Shown: positions 56,054 to 64,000 of the stretch, one piece after another | How the letters are laid out: each line of letters opens with the position of its first letter | How positions within the stretch are numbered: the first letter of the stretch is position 1 | Assembly: GCA_016703525.1 (NCBI GenBank) | Contig: JADJBW010000018.1 | Span: 9,373 to 73,372 of the forward strand | From: Actinomycetota bacterium | GTDB lineage: Bacteria; Actinomycetota; Acidimicrobiia; Acidimicrobiales; Microtrichaceae | Length of the DNA: 64,000 nucleotides | Direction of reading: 5' to 3' | Notes under the pieces: model-generated | The model's database searches: none | What the model saw: only the letters and a program-made list of their open reading frames with translations | What the model was told of the DNA's origin: nothing | Made by a program: the position numbers and the translations under genes

Positions 56054-57863
56054 ATGAGCGCGACCCCTCCCGCACCCGGTTGGTGGCAGGCCAGCGACGG
56101 GAACTGGTATCCACCGCATCTCCACCCGGACGCGGTCCATCGCGCTCCCGAGCCGACCTCGGCGCCCGAGCAGTATCCACCGACGCAGCAGTATCCGCCG
56201 GCGGGGGCCGCCGACGCAGCAGTATCCGCCGACATCGGCGCCCGAGCAGTATCCGCCGTCGGCGCCCAGTATCCGCCACGCAGCAGTATCCGCCGGCGGG
56301 GGCCCAGTATCCGCAGTTCCCGCCCGCCGACTGGCAGGGGGGTGCCGGAGGATCGACGCCACCGCCGATTCCGGGCTCGCCGATGGCAGCCGGCGTTCCC
56401 CCGATGGGTCCGTCGCGGCGTTCGCGCACGGCGTTCTGGGTGGTGGCGATCGCGTCGCTCCTGGTGATTGCGCTCGTGGGGGCGGTGCTCGTCGGCGTTT
56501 TCGTGGCGAGCAACGAGAACGATGTCGCCGTGTCCAACGGTGCGGCCCGACCGACCGAGACCACGCAGCCCGACAGCGCGAAGCCGGACGCTCCCGCCGT
56601 GGACGTGCCGATCGAGGGCGGCGATGACGGCGATCTGGACGAGCTCGTCGGGGCGGCGATCACCGACATCCAGGCATTCTGGACCGAGCAGATGCCGGCG
56701 ACGTTCAACAAGGAGTACCAGCCGGTCGGGGGCGGGTTCTACGCCTGGAGCCCGGGCGAGCCGCCGCCGCCCTGCACGACCTCCGAGGATGAGATCGCCG
56801 GCAACGCGTACTACTGCGGCGAGTCCGACGTGGTGGCGTGGGATGAGTCCTCGCTCGTCCCCCATCTGCTGGAGGCCTACGGCAACCTCGCGGTGGCCAT
56901 CGTGTTTGCCCACGAGTGGGGTCACGCGATCCAAGCGCGGTCGGCATGCGTGGCGCGACGGTCACCATGGAACAACAGGCCGACTGCTACGCCGGCGCAT
57001 GGGTGGAGCACGTGAAGGCGGGCGACTCGGACTACTTCACGGCCGATGGCAAGGCGCTCGATCTCGCCCTCGCGGGGTTCCTCGAGATCGCCGACTCGCC
57101 GGGCACCGCCGCGATCGATCCCAACGCTCACGGGTCGGCATTCGATCGGATCAACGCCTTCAAGGACGGCCTCGACGGCGGCGCGGAGGCGTGTTCGGGC
57201 TACTCCGATCAGACCGTCGGCGAGCGTCTGACCGAGATCGATTGGCTGTCGACCGACGACATGGCGGCGGGTGGCAACGCCCCCTACGACGAGGTCGTCG
57301 AGCTGATGACCACCGATCTCGAGGAGTTCTGGACCGCTGTGGCGAAGGATCGGTTCCAGGCCACCTGGGAGCCGCTCAAGGCGCCGGTCGCGTTCGACTC
57401 CGACAGGTCGGACGCCCCGGCGTGCGGGGACGCCGACACCGAGGACTACTCGCTGTTCTACTGCGCCGACGAGCGGTTCATCGCGTACGACGACGGCAGC
57501 CTGTTCCCCTCGGTGTACGAGAACATCGGTGATTTCGGTGTGGCGACGCTTTACGGAAGCCAGTACGCGCTCGCTGCGGAGGACCAACTCGGGTTCGCTC
57601 CCGACGGAGAACGCAAGCAGAACGACATGGCGGACTGCCTGGTCGGCGCGTGGACGGCCAGCATCTTCAACCAGGACCGCCGCGTGAGCAACGACGAGGA
57701 GCGGCTTCAGCTGTCGCCCGGCGATTTCGACGAGGCGGTGAAGGCGCTGCTGGCCTTCGGCTCGTCGAGCGACGAGAAGGATGCGGCCTACGGCACGGGG
57801 TTCGAGCGGGTTGGCTCGTTCCGAGACGGGGCGATCAAGGGGCTCGACGGCTGCGGGATCTGA
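56054..57863 (+). CDS. Membrane-anchored neutral zinc metallopeptidase with duplicated domain (several frameshifts)
   Basis: About 603 residues when frames are joined. The N-terminus (WWQASDGNWYPP) is followed by QQYPP-type repeats, a membrane helix (FWVVAIASLLVIALVGAVLV) and two copies of a domain. Copy one has the zinc motif HEWGH in VFAHEWGHAIQAR and the downstream EQQADCYAGAW (third ligand). Copy two keeps the fold and ADCLVGAW but has GSQYALAAE at the HExxH position. It resembles YpfJ-type peptidases. Frame changes near 56205, 56265, 56277 and 56945 each need one base; three lie in the QQYPP repeats. Its 3' end overlaps the convergent ppk2 gene by 76 bp. Confidence 0.7.
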
Positions 57864-58717
57864 GCATCGGCCGTCCCGTCGATCGGGGTCGCCGCGTCGA
57901 TGGTGGTGGGGAGCGCGTCCTCGGGCTCGGGGAATTGGGGATTGAGACGGCGCAGCGTCCGCACCAGCACCTCCGACACGATCAGGTCGCGGGCGGCCTT
58001 GTCATCGGCCGGAACGACGTACCACGGCGCTCGCCGCGTCGATGTCTCGCGCAGCATGTCCTCGAAGGCCGCCCGGTAGTCGTTCCACCGCTTGCGCTCT
58101 TCGAGGTCGCCGAGGGCGAACTTCCATCGCTTGTCGGGTGAGTCGAGCCGGTCCTGGAGCCGCCGCGCCTGCTCGTCGGCCGAGATGTGCAGGAAGAACT
58201 TCACGATCGTGGTGCCCTCGTCGCACAGCAGCCGCTCGAAGTCGCGGATGTGGCGGTAGCGGCGCTTCCACCGGCGTTCCTCGACCAGTTCGTGCACTCG
58301 GACCACCAGCACGTCCTCGTAGTGCGAGCGGTTGAACACCGTGATCTCGCCGCTGCCCGGCGCCTGGGCGTGCACCCGCCAGAGGTAGTCGTGGGCCCGC
58401 TCCGGTTCGGTCGGCACCTTGAACGACGCGACCCGCACGCCTTGGGCATCGAGCGGCCCGAACACGTTGCGGATGGTGCCGTCCTTGCCGCCGGTGTCGA
58501 TCGCCTGGAGCACCACGAGTACTCGGTGGCGACCCTCGGCGTGGAGCCGCTCCTGGAGTGAATCGAGCTCGTTGGTGCGCTTCGCGACCCGCTTGCGGAG
58601 TTGGCGTCGAGCGTCCTCGTCGGCCAGATCGTCGAGTGACGACGGGCGCCACAGCGTGGGGATCTCGGCCAGATCGACCGAGGCTGACGGCTCGACTCGG
58701 AACCTCTCGATGTTCAT
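57788..58717 (-). CDS. ppk2: PPK2-family polyphosphate kinase
   Basis: A 309-residue kinase that uses polyphosphate to phosphorylate nucleotides, or the reverse. The Walker A-like motif is QAIDTGGKDGT near residue 75, followed by NVFGPL, SFKVPT, FNRSHYEDVL and the Walker B-like LHISADEQ. These are the blocks of the single-domain PPK2 enzymes. The class (AMP, ADP or both) is not certain. I use ATG 58717; TTG 58723 is an alternative. It diverges from pstS and shares its upstream region. Its Pro/Ser-rich tail overlaps the convergent metallopeptidase gene. Confidence 0.88.
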   Translation of the reverse strand: MNIERFRVEPSASVDLAEIPTLWRPSSLDDLADEDARRQLRKRVAKRTNELDSLQERLHAEGRHRVLVVLQAIDTGGKDGTIRNVFGPLDAQGVRVASFKVPTEPERAHDYLWRVHAQAPGSGEITVFNRSHYEDVLVVRVHELVEERRWKRRYRHIRDFERLLCDEGTTIVKFFLHISADEQARRLQDRLDSPDKRWKFALGDLEERKRWNDYRAAFEDMLRETSTRRAPWYVVPADDKAARDLIVSEVLVRTLRRLNPQFPEPEDALPTTIDAATPIDGTADAQIPQPSSPLIAPSRNEPTRSNPVP

Positions 58718-58783
58718 GCCCAAGTGTGCCTCGCGAAACCGGCCGGCGCGTCGCCGCGAGTGTTCCCCGTCGCGCTACCTGCC

Positions 58784-58794
58784 GTTCACATTCG
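58784..58794 (+). promoter_or_regulatory. Possible single PHO-repeat (half site) upstream of pstS
   Basis: GTTCACATTCG at 58784-58794 matches the start of the 11-bp PHO repeat (GTTCACCTCTC upstream of phoU), but no good copy lies 11 bp away. It lies 102 bp before pstS and 67 bp before ppk2. Evidence is weak. Confidence 0.3.
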
Positions 58795-58885
58795 GGGAGG
58801 GTTTCCGGACACCTCGTGATGGAAAGGTGATCCTCGACCGGGCCGGGAGGGTCTCGACTCGGCGACACACAGGAGTGTGGCTCAC

Positions 58886-59906
58886 GTGATCAAGATGCGT
58901 GGTTGGAAGCAGTTCACGACCGTCTCGTTGGCAGCAGCGCTCACCCTGAGCGTGTGGGTCCGACAAGACCGAGACGTCAGACACGTCGGACGGAGGGTCC
59001 GAGGGAGGCGAGCTGAGCGGCGAGATCTTCATCACCGGCTCGTCGACGGTGGAGCCGATCTCCACCGCCATCGGCGAGCTGTTCGGTGAGGAGCGCGGCG
59101 TGATCCCCGACGTCGAGGGCCCCGGCACCGGTGACGGGTTCAAGAAGTTCTGCGCCGGCGAGGCCGACATCGCGGACGCCTCCCGTGCCATCAAGGACGA
59201 GGAAAAGGCGGCCTGTGAGTCGGGCGGCGTCGAGTTCGTCGAGCTGAAGATCGGCCTCGATGCGCTCACCGTGTTGACGTCCGAGAAGAACTCCGACGTC
59301 GAATGCCTCACCCTCGACGACCTGTACGGCCTGGTGGGCCCGGAGTCGGAGTCGGTGAAGAAGTGGTCCGACGCTTCGACGCTGGGCGCCACGACGTCGC
59401 TCCCCGATGCCGACCTGAAGATCTTCGCCCCGGGCACCGAGTCGGGCACCTACGACTCGTTCTGGGAACTCGCCATCAAGAAGAAGGCCGAGGAGAAGCT
59501 CGGAAAGGACAAGGCCGAGGAACAGAAGCTGCGCCCCGACTACGGCGGCCTGGCCAACGACAACGAGATCGTCGACTCGATCGCGTCGAACCCGACGAGC
59601 TTCGGCTGGGTCGGCTTCGCCTTCGCCGAGAAGGCCGAGGGTGTGTCGGAGATCAAGATCGACGGCGGCGACGGCTGCATCGAGCCGTCGAAGGAGACCG
59701 TCGCTGACGGCACGTATCCGCTGTCCCGTCCGCTGTTCATCTACGTGAACACGGCGAAGTTGGCGGAGAGCGACGCGCTGAAGGCGTTCGTCGACTACTA
59801 CCTGAGCGACGACGGCATCTCGCAGGTCGACGAGGTCGGCTACGTGTCGCTCGACTCGGCAGCCCTCGAGGAGACCCGCTCGGCGTGGGCCGACGCCTCC
59901 AAGTGA
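58886..59906 (+). CDS. pstS: Phosphate-binding lipoprotein PstS (frameshift at the lipobox)
   Basis: About 340 residues. The mature part begins EIFITGSSTVEPISTAIGELF and has GDGFKKFCAGEADIADASR, the second phosphate-binding segment ESGTYDSFWEL and the hinge YGGLANDNE, all typical of PstS. The signal peptide starts at GTG 58886 (10 bases after AGGAG) and runs to LTLS, where the frame is wrong. Adding two bases (GC) gives LSACGSDKTE, which restores a lipobox and joins the mature part. It binds phosphate outside the membrane for PstCAB. It is followed directly by pstC. Confidence 0.88.
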
Positions 59907-59916
59907 GCCGTCGCTC

Positions 59917-60900
59917 GTGACCACTGTTGACCCAGTCCCGACCAGGTCGCCCGGCTTCACGCTGGGCGACCTGGCGGGGTCACCCCGCCGGAACCGCACC
60001 GAGCGACTGCTCAAGGCGACCGTTGCCGGCGCTGCGTTCACCTCGATCGCGATCTCGATCGCGATCGTTGCCGTGCTCGTCGTCAAGGGCTTCGGCTTCA
60101 TCGCCGAGGTCGACCTCTCGTCGCTGCTCGACCCGTCCGGGTGGTTCCCGCGGTCCGGTCGCTTCGACCTCGTTACGATCATCGCCGGGTCGTTGTGGGT
60201 GACGCTGATCGCGCTGATCTTCGCCACGCCGGTGGGAATCGGTGCGGCGCTCTACCTCTCCGAGTACGCCTCGCCCCGAGCACGCCGGACGCTGAAGCCG
60301 ATCGTCGAGGTGCTCGCCGGGCTTCCGAGCGTGGTCGTCGCCTACTTCGTTCTGCAGGTGATCTTCCCGTCGGTGCTCCAGCACGTGTTCGGCTGGATCA
60401 ACCCCGACGAGCCGGCGGGCAAGTACACGCTGCTCGGCGCCGGCCTCGGCGTCGGCGTGCTGTCGATCCCGATCATCGCGACCGTGACCGAAGACGCCCT
60501 GGCCTCGGTGCCGCGGGCGCTGCGGGAGGCATCGCACGGCCTGGGTGCGACCAAGATGACGACGACCCTGCGGGTGGTGCTGCCCGCCGCGCTGTCGGGC
60601 ATCACGGCGGCGCTGATCATCGGTGCGAGCCGGGCGCTCGGCGAGACGATGCTCGTCACGCTCGCCGCCGGCGGTTCGGGCGGCGCAGCGCGCACGCTCA
60701 CCCCGGCCGAGTCGGGCCTGACCATGACGTCGGCCATGGCCAATCTCGCCGCCGGCACCGACAACGTCGCGACCAGCGGCGGCATCGGATTCAATCCCGT
60801 CGATTCGCTGTACTTCGTCGGTCTGTTGCTCTTCGTGTTCACCCTCGGGCTGAACCTGCTGGGCAACCGGATCGTGCGCAAGTATCGCCAGGCCTACTGA
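59917..60900 (+). CDS. pstC: Phosphate ABC transporter permease PstC
   Basis: A 327-residue permease with six or so helices. The EAA-like cytosolic loop is REASHGLGATKMTT, and the ATPVGIGAALYLSEYAS and EVLAGLPSVVVAYF segments are characteristic of PstC. It pairs with PstA to form the phosphate channel. It begins at GTG 59917, 10 bp after pstS, and ends 10 bp before pstA. Confidence 0.94.
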   Translation: MTTVDPVPTRSPGFTLGDLAGSPRRNRTERLLKATVAGAAFTSIAISIAIVAVLVVKGFGFIAEVDLSSLLDPSGWFPRSGRFDLVTIIAGSLWVTLIALIFATPVGIGAALYLSEYASPRARRTLKPIVEVLAGLPSVVVAYFVLQVIFPSVLQHVFGWINPDEPAGKYTLLGAGLGVGVLSIPIIATVTEDALASVPRALREASHGLGATKMTTTLRVVLPAALSGITAALIIGASRALGETMLVTLAAGGSGGAARTLTPAESGLTMTSAMANLAAGTDNVATSGGIGFNPVDSLYFVGLLLFVFTLGLNLLGNRIVRKYRQAY

Positions 60901-60910
60901 GGAGGCACGG

Positions 60911-61888
60911 ATGGCACTCGCGTTGTCACGAGAGCGTCGCGAAGAGCGCACGTCCGAAGCGGTTCGCTCGGCGATCACGCGCTCGGGCGGTGACCGGGTC
61001 GGTCTGGTGTTCAAGGTGTCGCTGCTGGCGTGCCTGCTGTTCGCGCTGGCCCTGCTGGTGTGGTTGATGTCGACGGTGCTGAGCGATGCGCTGCCGTACC
61101 TCAACGAGCGCGGTACCGGCGAGTTCTTGAACGGACGGTTGTCGTCGCGCACCGAGCGGTTCGGCGTGTCGCAGGGGATCATCGGGTCGGTGTGGATCCT
61201 GGTGTTCGTTGCGGTGCTCGCCTTCCCGGTCGGGGTCGCGGCCGCCGTGTACCTGGAGGAATACGCCCGCAACACGCGGCTGAACCGGGTGCTTGTGCTG
61301 ACCATCCGGAACCTGTCGGGTGTGCCCTCGGTGGTGTACGGCATCCTCGGGCTGGTCGTATTCAAGGAACTGCTCGGCGGTGGGGACGATGCCGCCTGGT
61401 GGCAGTTCACCGGTGGGTCGTCGCTCATCAGCGCCGGCCTGACGATGGCCATCCTGGTGCTACCGATCGTGATCATCACGGCGTCCGAGGCGATCCGAGC
61501 CGTGCCACGCGAGTTGCGCGAGGCGGGCTTCGGTGTCGGCGCGACCCAGTCCGAGGTGATCCGGAGCCACGTGTTGCCCTACGCGTTGCCCGGCATCCTG
61601 ACCGGCACCGTCCTGGCGTTCGCCCGGGCGATCGGCGAGGCAGCGCCGCTGCTCATGGTGGGCGCGGTGACGGGCCTGCTCAGCAGCAAGGACGGGCTGA
61701 TCGACACGCTCCAAGGCAAGTTCACCGCGTTGCCGATGATCGTGTATCAGACCGCGAAGCGGCCCGATGCCGAGGGCTGGCCGGCGGTCACCGCCGCCAC
61801 CATCCTCGTGCTGCTGGTCGTGCTGTTGGTCGCCAACGCGAGCGCGATCTTCTTCAGGAATCGAGTCGAGAGGAAGCGAAGCCGATGA
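60911..61888 (+). CDS. pstA: Phosphate ABC transporter permease PstA
   Basis: A 325-residue permease. NLSGVPSVVYGILGLVVFK and the ATPase-contact loop REAGFGVGATQSEVIRSH match PstA. It has about six helices. A GAGGAGGC site precedes the ATG. The stop overlaps pstB (ATGA). Confidence 0.94.
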   Translation: MALALSRERREERTSEAVRSAITRSGGDRVGLVFKVSLLACLLFALALLVWLMSTVLSDALPYLNERGTGEFLNGRLSSRTERFGVSQGIIGSVWILVFVAVLAFPVGVAAAVYLEEYARNTRLNRVLVLTIRNLSGVPSVVYGILGLVVFKELLGGGDDAAWWQFTGGSSLISAGLTMAILVLPIVIITASEAIRAVPRELREAGFGVGATQSEVIRSHVLPYALPGILTGTVLAFARAIGEAAPLLMVGAVTGLLSSKDGLIDTLQGKFTALPMIVYQTAKRPDAEGWPAVTAATILVLLVVLLVANASAIFFRNRVERKRSR

Positions 61889-62769
61889 ACACCCCTAACG
61901 TGTCGCGCGGCCCGGTCGCCGGCCGGGTCGTGGCTCCCAACGGAGCGACCGCACCAAGTGAGATCGAGGTACCTGCCGTGGTGACCGAGGCCGTGTTCGA
62001 GACGCGTGAGTTGAGCGTGTTGTACTCGGGGTTTCGTGCGGTTCGCGGGGTGGACCTGACGATCCGCCGGGGCGAGATCACGGCGTTCATCGGCCCCTCC
62101 GGCTGCGGCAAGTCGACGGTGCTGCGGTGCTTCAACCGGATGAACGACCTGATCGACGGCGCCAAGGTCGAAGGCGACCTGCTGTACCGGGGCGTCAACC
62201 TGTACGACGCTGCGGTCAACCCGGTGGAGGTGCGGCGCCGGGTCGGGATGGTGTTCCAGAAGCCCAACCCGTTCCCGAAGTCGATCTGGCACAACATCGC
62301 GTACGCCCCGAAGGTGGCCGGCGTGAAGAAGAAGGGCGATCTCGACGAAATCGTCGAGCGGTCGCTGCGCCGGGCCGCGTTGTGGGACGAGGTGAAGGAT
62401 CGCCTGAACGATTCGGCCATGGGCCTGTCTGGCGGGCAGCAGCAGCGGCTGTGCATCGCACGAGCGATCGCGTCCGACCCCGAGGTGGTGCTCATGGACG
62501 AGCCGTGCTCGGCCCTCGACCCCATCGCCACGGCGCGCATCGAGGACCTGATGAAGGAGCTCACGAACGACTACACGATCGTGATCGTGACCCACAACAT
62601 GCAGCAGGCGGCCCGCGTGGCCGACATGACCGCGTTTTTCACCACCGAGGTGGCGAGCGAATCGGACCGCCGGACCGGGCTGCTCGTGGAGTACGACCGG
62701 ACCGACATGATGTTCACCGCGCCGTCCGACGAGCGGACCGAGAACTACATCACCGGCCGATTCGGCTGA
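61885..62769 (+). CDS. pstB: Phosphate ABC transporter ATP-binding protein PstB
   Basis: A 294-residue ATPase. Walker A is GPSGCGKST, the signature LSGGQQQRL and Walker B VVLMDEPCSALDP. VFQKPNPFPKSI is the PstB-specific Q-loop. It has a 35-residue N-terminal extension before the ABC core. It starts at ATG 61885 inside the pstA stop and is followed by a strong hairpin. Confidence 0.95.
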   Translation: MNTPNVSRGPVAGRVVAPNGATAPSEIEVPAVVTEAVFETRELSVLYSGFRAVRGVDLTIRRGEITAFIGPSGCGKSTVLRCFNRMNDLIDGAKVEGDLLYRGVNLYDAAVNPVEVRRRVGMVFQKPNPFPKSIWHNIAYAPKVAGVKKKGDLDEIVERSLRRAALWDEVKDRLNDSAMGLSGGQQQRLCIARAIASDPEVVLMDEPCSALDPIATARIEDLMKELTNDYTIVIVTHNMQQAARVADMTAFFTTEVASESDRRTGLLVEYDRTDMMFTAPSDERTENYITGRFG

Positions 62770-62823
62770 CCGGGGCTGACGCGGGCCCGACCTCGTTCGA
62801 GCCTGCGCCGGTCGAGCTTGCGC

Positions 62824-62867
62824 AATTCAGGCTGAGCGGTGCACATGTGCACCGCTCCGCCTGAATT
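62824..62867. terminator. Long bidirectional hairpin between pstB and the phosphoesterase gene
   Basis: AATTCAGGC (62824-62832) pairs with 62859-62867, and AGCGGTGCACA (62835-62845) pairs with 62846-62856, with a 2x2 internal mismatch and almost no loop. It lies between the two convergent genes pstB (ends 62769) and the metallophosphoesterase (ends 62932), so it can end both transcripts. Confidence 0.7.
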
Positions 62868-62931
62868 CGCGTTTGGAGCGCGTCGTGGCGTCGCGTGCGC
62901 CGGGCCGTGCCGGGGCCGTGTCGGGGCCGCG

Positions 62932-63825
62932 TCAGCTGCGGGTGTCGCGGTCGGTGACGATCGGCTGGTTCGCTCGGGCGGAAGCCTCGTAGGTCGCCCA
63001 GTCGGGCGAGAGGTCGCGCAAATCCATGCGCTGTGCCGCTCCGGGTGGGTCGGCCTCGGACGCCACCAGCAGGCCGTCGTTCCACCAGAGCAGGGTGGGC
63101 GCGGCCGAGCGGTCGATCAGGAGCGGCGGCCCCTCGCCGCCCACGCCGGTGCCCGAGAGGAAGGCGGTGGACCCGGCGGTGGAGAGCACGAGTTGACCCC
63201 ATTGGGCTTGGGTGGCCCGGTGTACGTGGCCGGCGATCAGACGGAGCACCTGCGGGTGGCGGGCGAGCACGTCGCGAAGGAGCCGTGCGCCGCGCACGCC
63301 CTGGTAGTCGAACCACCAGGCGCCGGTCGGGTAGGGGGTGTGGTGGGTGAGCACGATCGTCGGTTGGTCGGGAGCGGCGGCGAGCGTGCGGTCGAGCCAT
63401 GCGGCTGAGTCGGCGGTTATCTCGCCTGACTCCAGCCCGCGCCGCGTCGAGTCGAGCGCGACGAGGCGGATCGGCCACGCGTCGATCGCGAAATGCGACG
63501 ATTCGTGCGGGTCGTCGACGGGCGGAGGGGCGAGATCGGCGTTGATGGACGCGAGCGCCGTGCGCAGCCGGCGGGGGTGGTCGTGGTTGCCGGGAATCGC
63601 CACGATGGGAGCGGGGGCGTGGCCCAGGCACTCGACGAGGAGCTCGTACTCGGCGGGCGTCGCGTCGTTGACGAGGTCGCCGGTGATGACGATCACATCG
63701 GGTGCGCGAGGGAGGTCGCGCAGCGTCTCGAAGGCGGCGATGAGCCGGCCGGGCGTGTCGACCACGGAGCGGATGAACGTGCCCTCGGTGGTGACGTGCG
63801 GATCGGAGATGTGGGCGATGAGCAT
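62932..63825 (-). CDS. Metallophosphoesterase (CpdA-like)
   Basis: A 297-residue calcineurin-fold phosphoesterase. It has all five metal-binding blocks: ISDPHV, ITGDLVND, GNHDHP, VLTHHTPYP and AGHVHRA. It resembles CpdA-type cyclic nucleotide phosphodiesterases but could act on another phosphoester. I use ATG 63825, which begins just before the first metal motif (MLIAHISDPH); an upstream extension to 63888 is unlikely. It diverges from the tRNA gene. Confidence 0.86.
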   Translation of the reverse strand: MLIAHISDPHVTTEGTFIRSVVDTPGRLIAAFETLRDLPRAPDVIVITGDLVNDATPAEYELLVECLGHAPAPIVAIPGNHDHPRRLRTALASINADLAPPPVDDPHESSHFAIDAWPIRLVALDSTRRGLESGEITADSAAWLDRTLAAAPDQPTIVLTHHTPYPTGAWWFDYQGVRGARLLRDVLARHPQVLRLIAGHVHRATQAQWGQLVLSTAGSTAFLSGTGVGGEGPPLLIDRSAAPTLLWWNDGLLVASEADPPGAAQRMDLRDLSPDWATYEASARANQPIVTDRDTRS

Positions 63826-63888
63826 GCCGCAAGTGTCGCACCCCGACTGGAGACTCGTCCCGAGGAGTGCTATCTTCCTCGGCACCAC

Positions 63889-63965
<77 letters not shown>

Positions 63966-64000
63966 ACGAAACAGCAGGTCAGAGGCCCTTTCCGAGAGAT

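Noticed and set aside
58784..58820. A full PHO box upstream of pstS
   Set aside because: Only one good GTTCAC copy is present. The GGACACCTCGT at 58807 matches the repeat but is 23 bp away, off the 11-bp period.

Overview
This 64 kb window looks like chromosomal DNA of a high-GC actinobacterium. Actinobacterial markers include two WhiB-type Fe-S regulators (21556-21837; 22732-22998, minus), a SenX3/RegX3-like two-component system, a UPF0182 membrane protein, a DUF2342 metalloprotease, a one-membrane-subunit type-B succinate dehydrogenase, and an AAA+ ATPase/VWA pair of the mycobacterial Rv0958/Rv0959 type. Gene content resembles what I know of the Acidimicrobiia (Ilumatobacter-like), but that placement is inference. 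I see no insertion sequence, prophage or CRISPR array.

Layout. 1-4.5 kb is the end of a surface-polysaccharide locus: a BY-kinase tail, a flippase-polymerase fusion and a GT4 glycosyltransferase. 5.5-9.7 kb holds a lipoprotein and sdhCAB. 9.9-15.4 kb holds a histidine phosphatase, a GH2 protein that lacks both catalytic glutamates, a glycine-rich PGRS-like lipoprotein and an L,D-transpeptidase. 15.5-21.4 kb is a coupled run of ChlI-like ATPase, ABC ATPase, ABC permease and VWA protein. 21.5-25.1 kb holds two whiB genes, 5-FTHF cyclo-ligase, tatA and a frameshifted htrA. 25.2-30.5 kb is a phosphate/polyphosphate block: ppk1-nudix, diverging across a PHO box from phoU, senX3 and regX3. 30.5-37.3 kb holds an MFS protein, the DUF2342 metalloprotease, an atypical SDR, a degenerate HtrA-like PDZ protein, moaE and mreB. 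37.4-42.2 kb is a complete branched-chain amino-acid-type ABC operon (livGFHMJ). 42.3-50.8 kb holds a HEAT-repeat protein, a YlbL-like PDZ/Lon-type protease, a very large DivIVA-domain protein and UPF0182. 50.9-57.9 kb holds DedA, H+-pyrophosphatase, enoyl-CoA hydratase, ABM, a glutamine amidotransferase and a zinc metallopeptidase. 57.8-62.8 kb is a second phosphate block: ppk2 diverging from pstSCAB. The window ends with a metallophosphoesterase and initiator tRNA-Met.

The unifying theme is phosphate and polyphosphate: uptake (pstSCAB), sensing (phoU, senX3-regX3), polymerisation and use (ppk1, ppk2) and pyrophosphate energy (hppA). An 11-bp-periodic PHO box sits between ppk1 and phoU.

Ten otherwise well-conserved genes contain one or more small indels, several of them in homopolymers or short repeats. 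They include pstS, mreB, htrA, ylbL, the divIVA-like gene and the zinc metallopeptidase. The simplest reading is base-level error in the assembly, so I annotate each as one gene and mark where the frame breaks.
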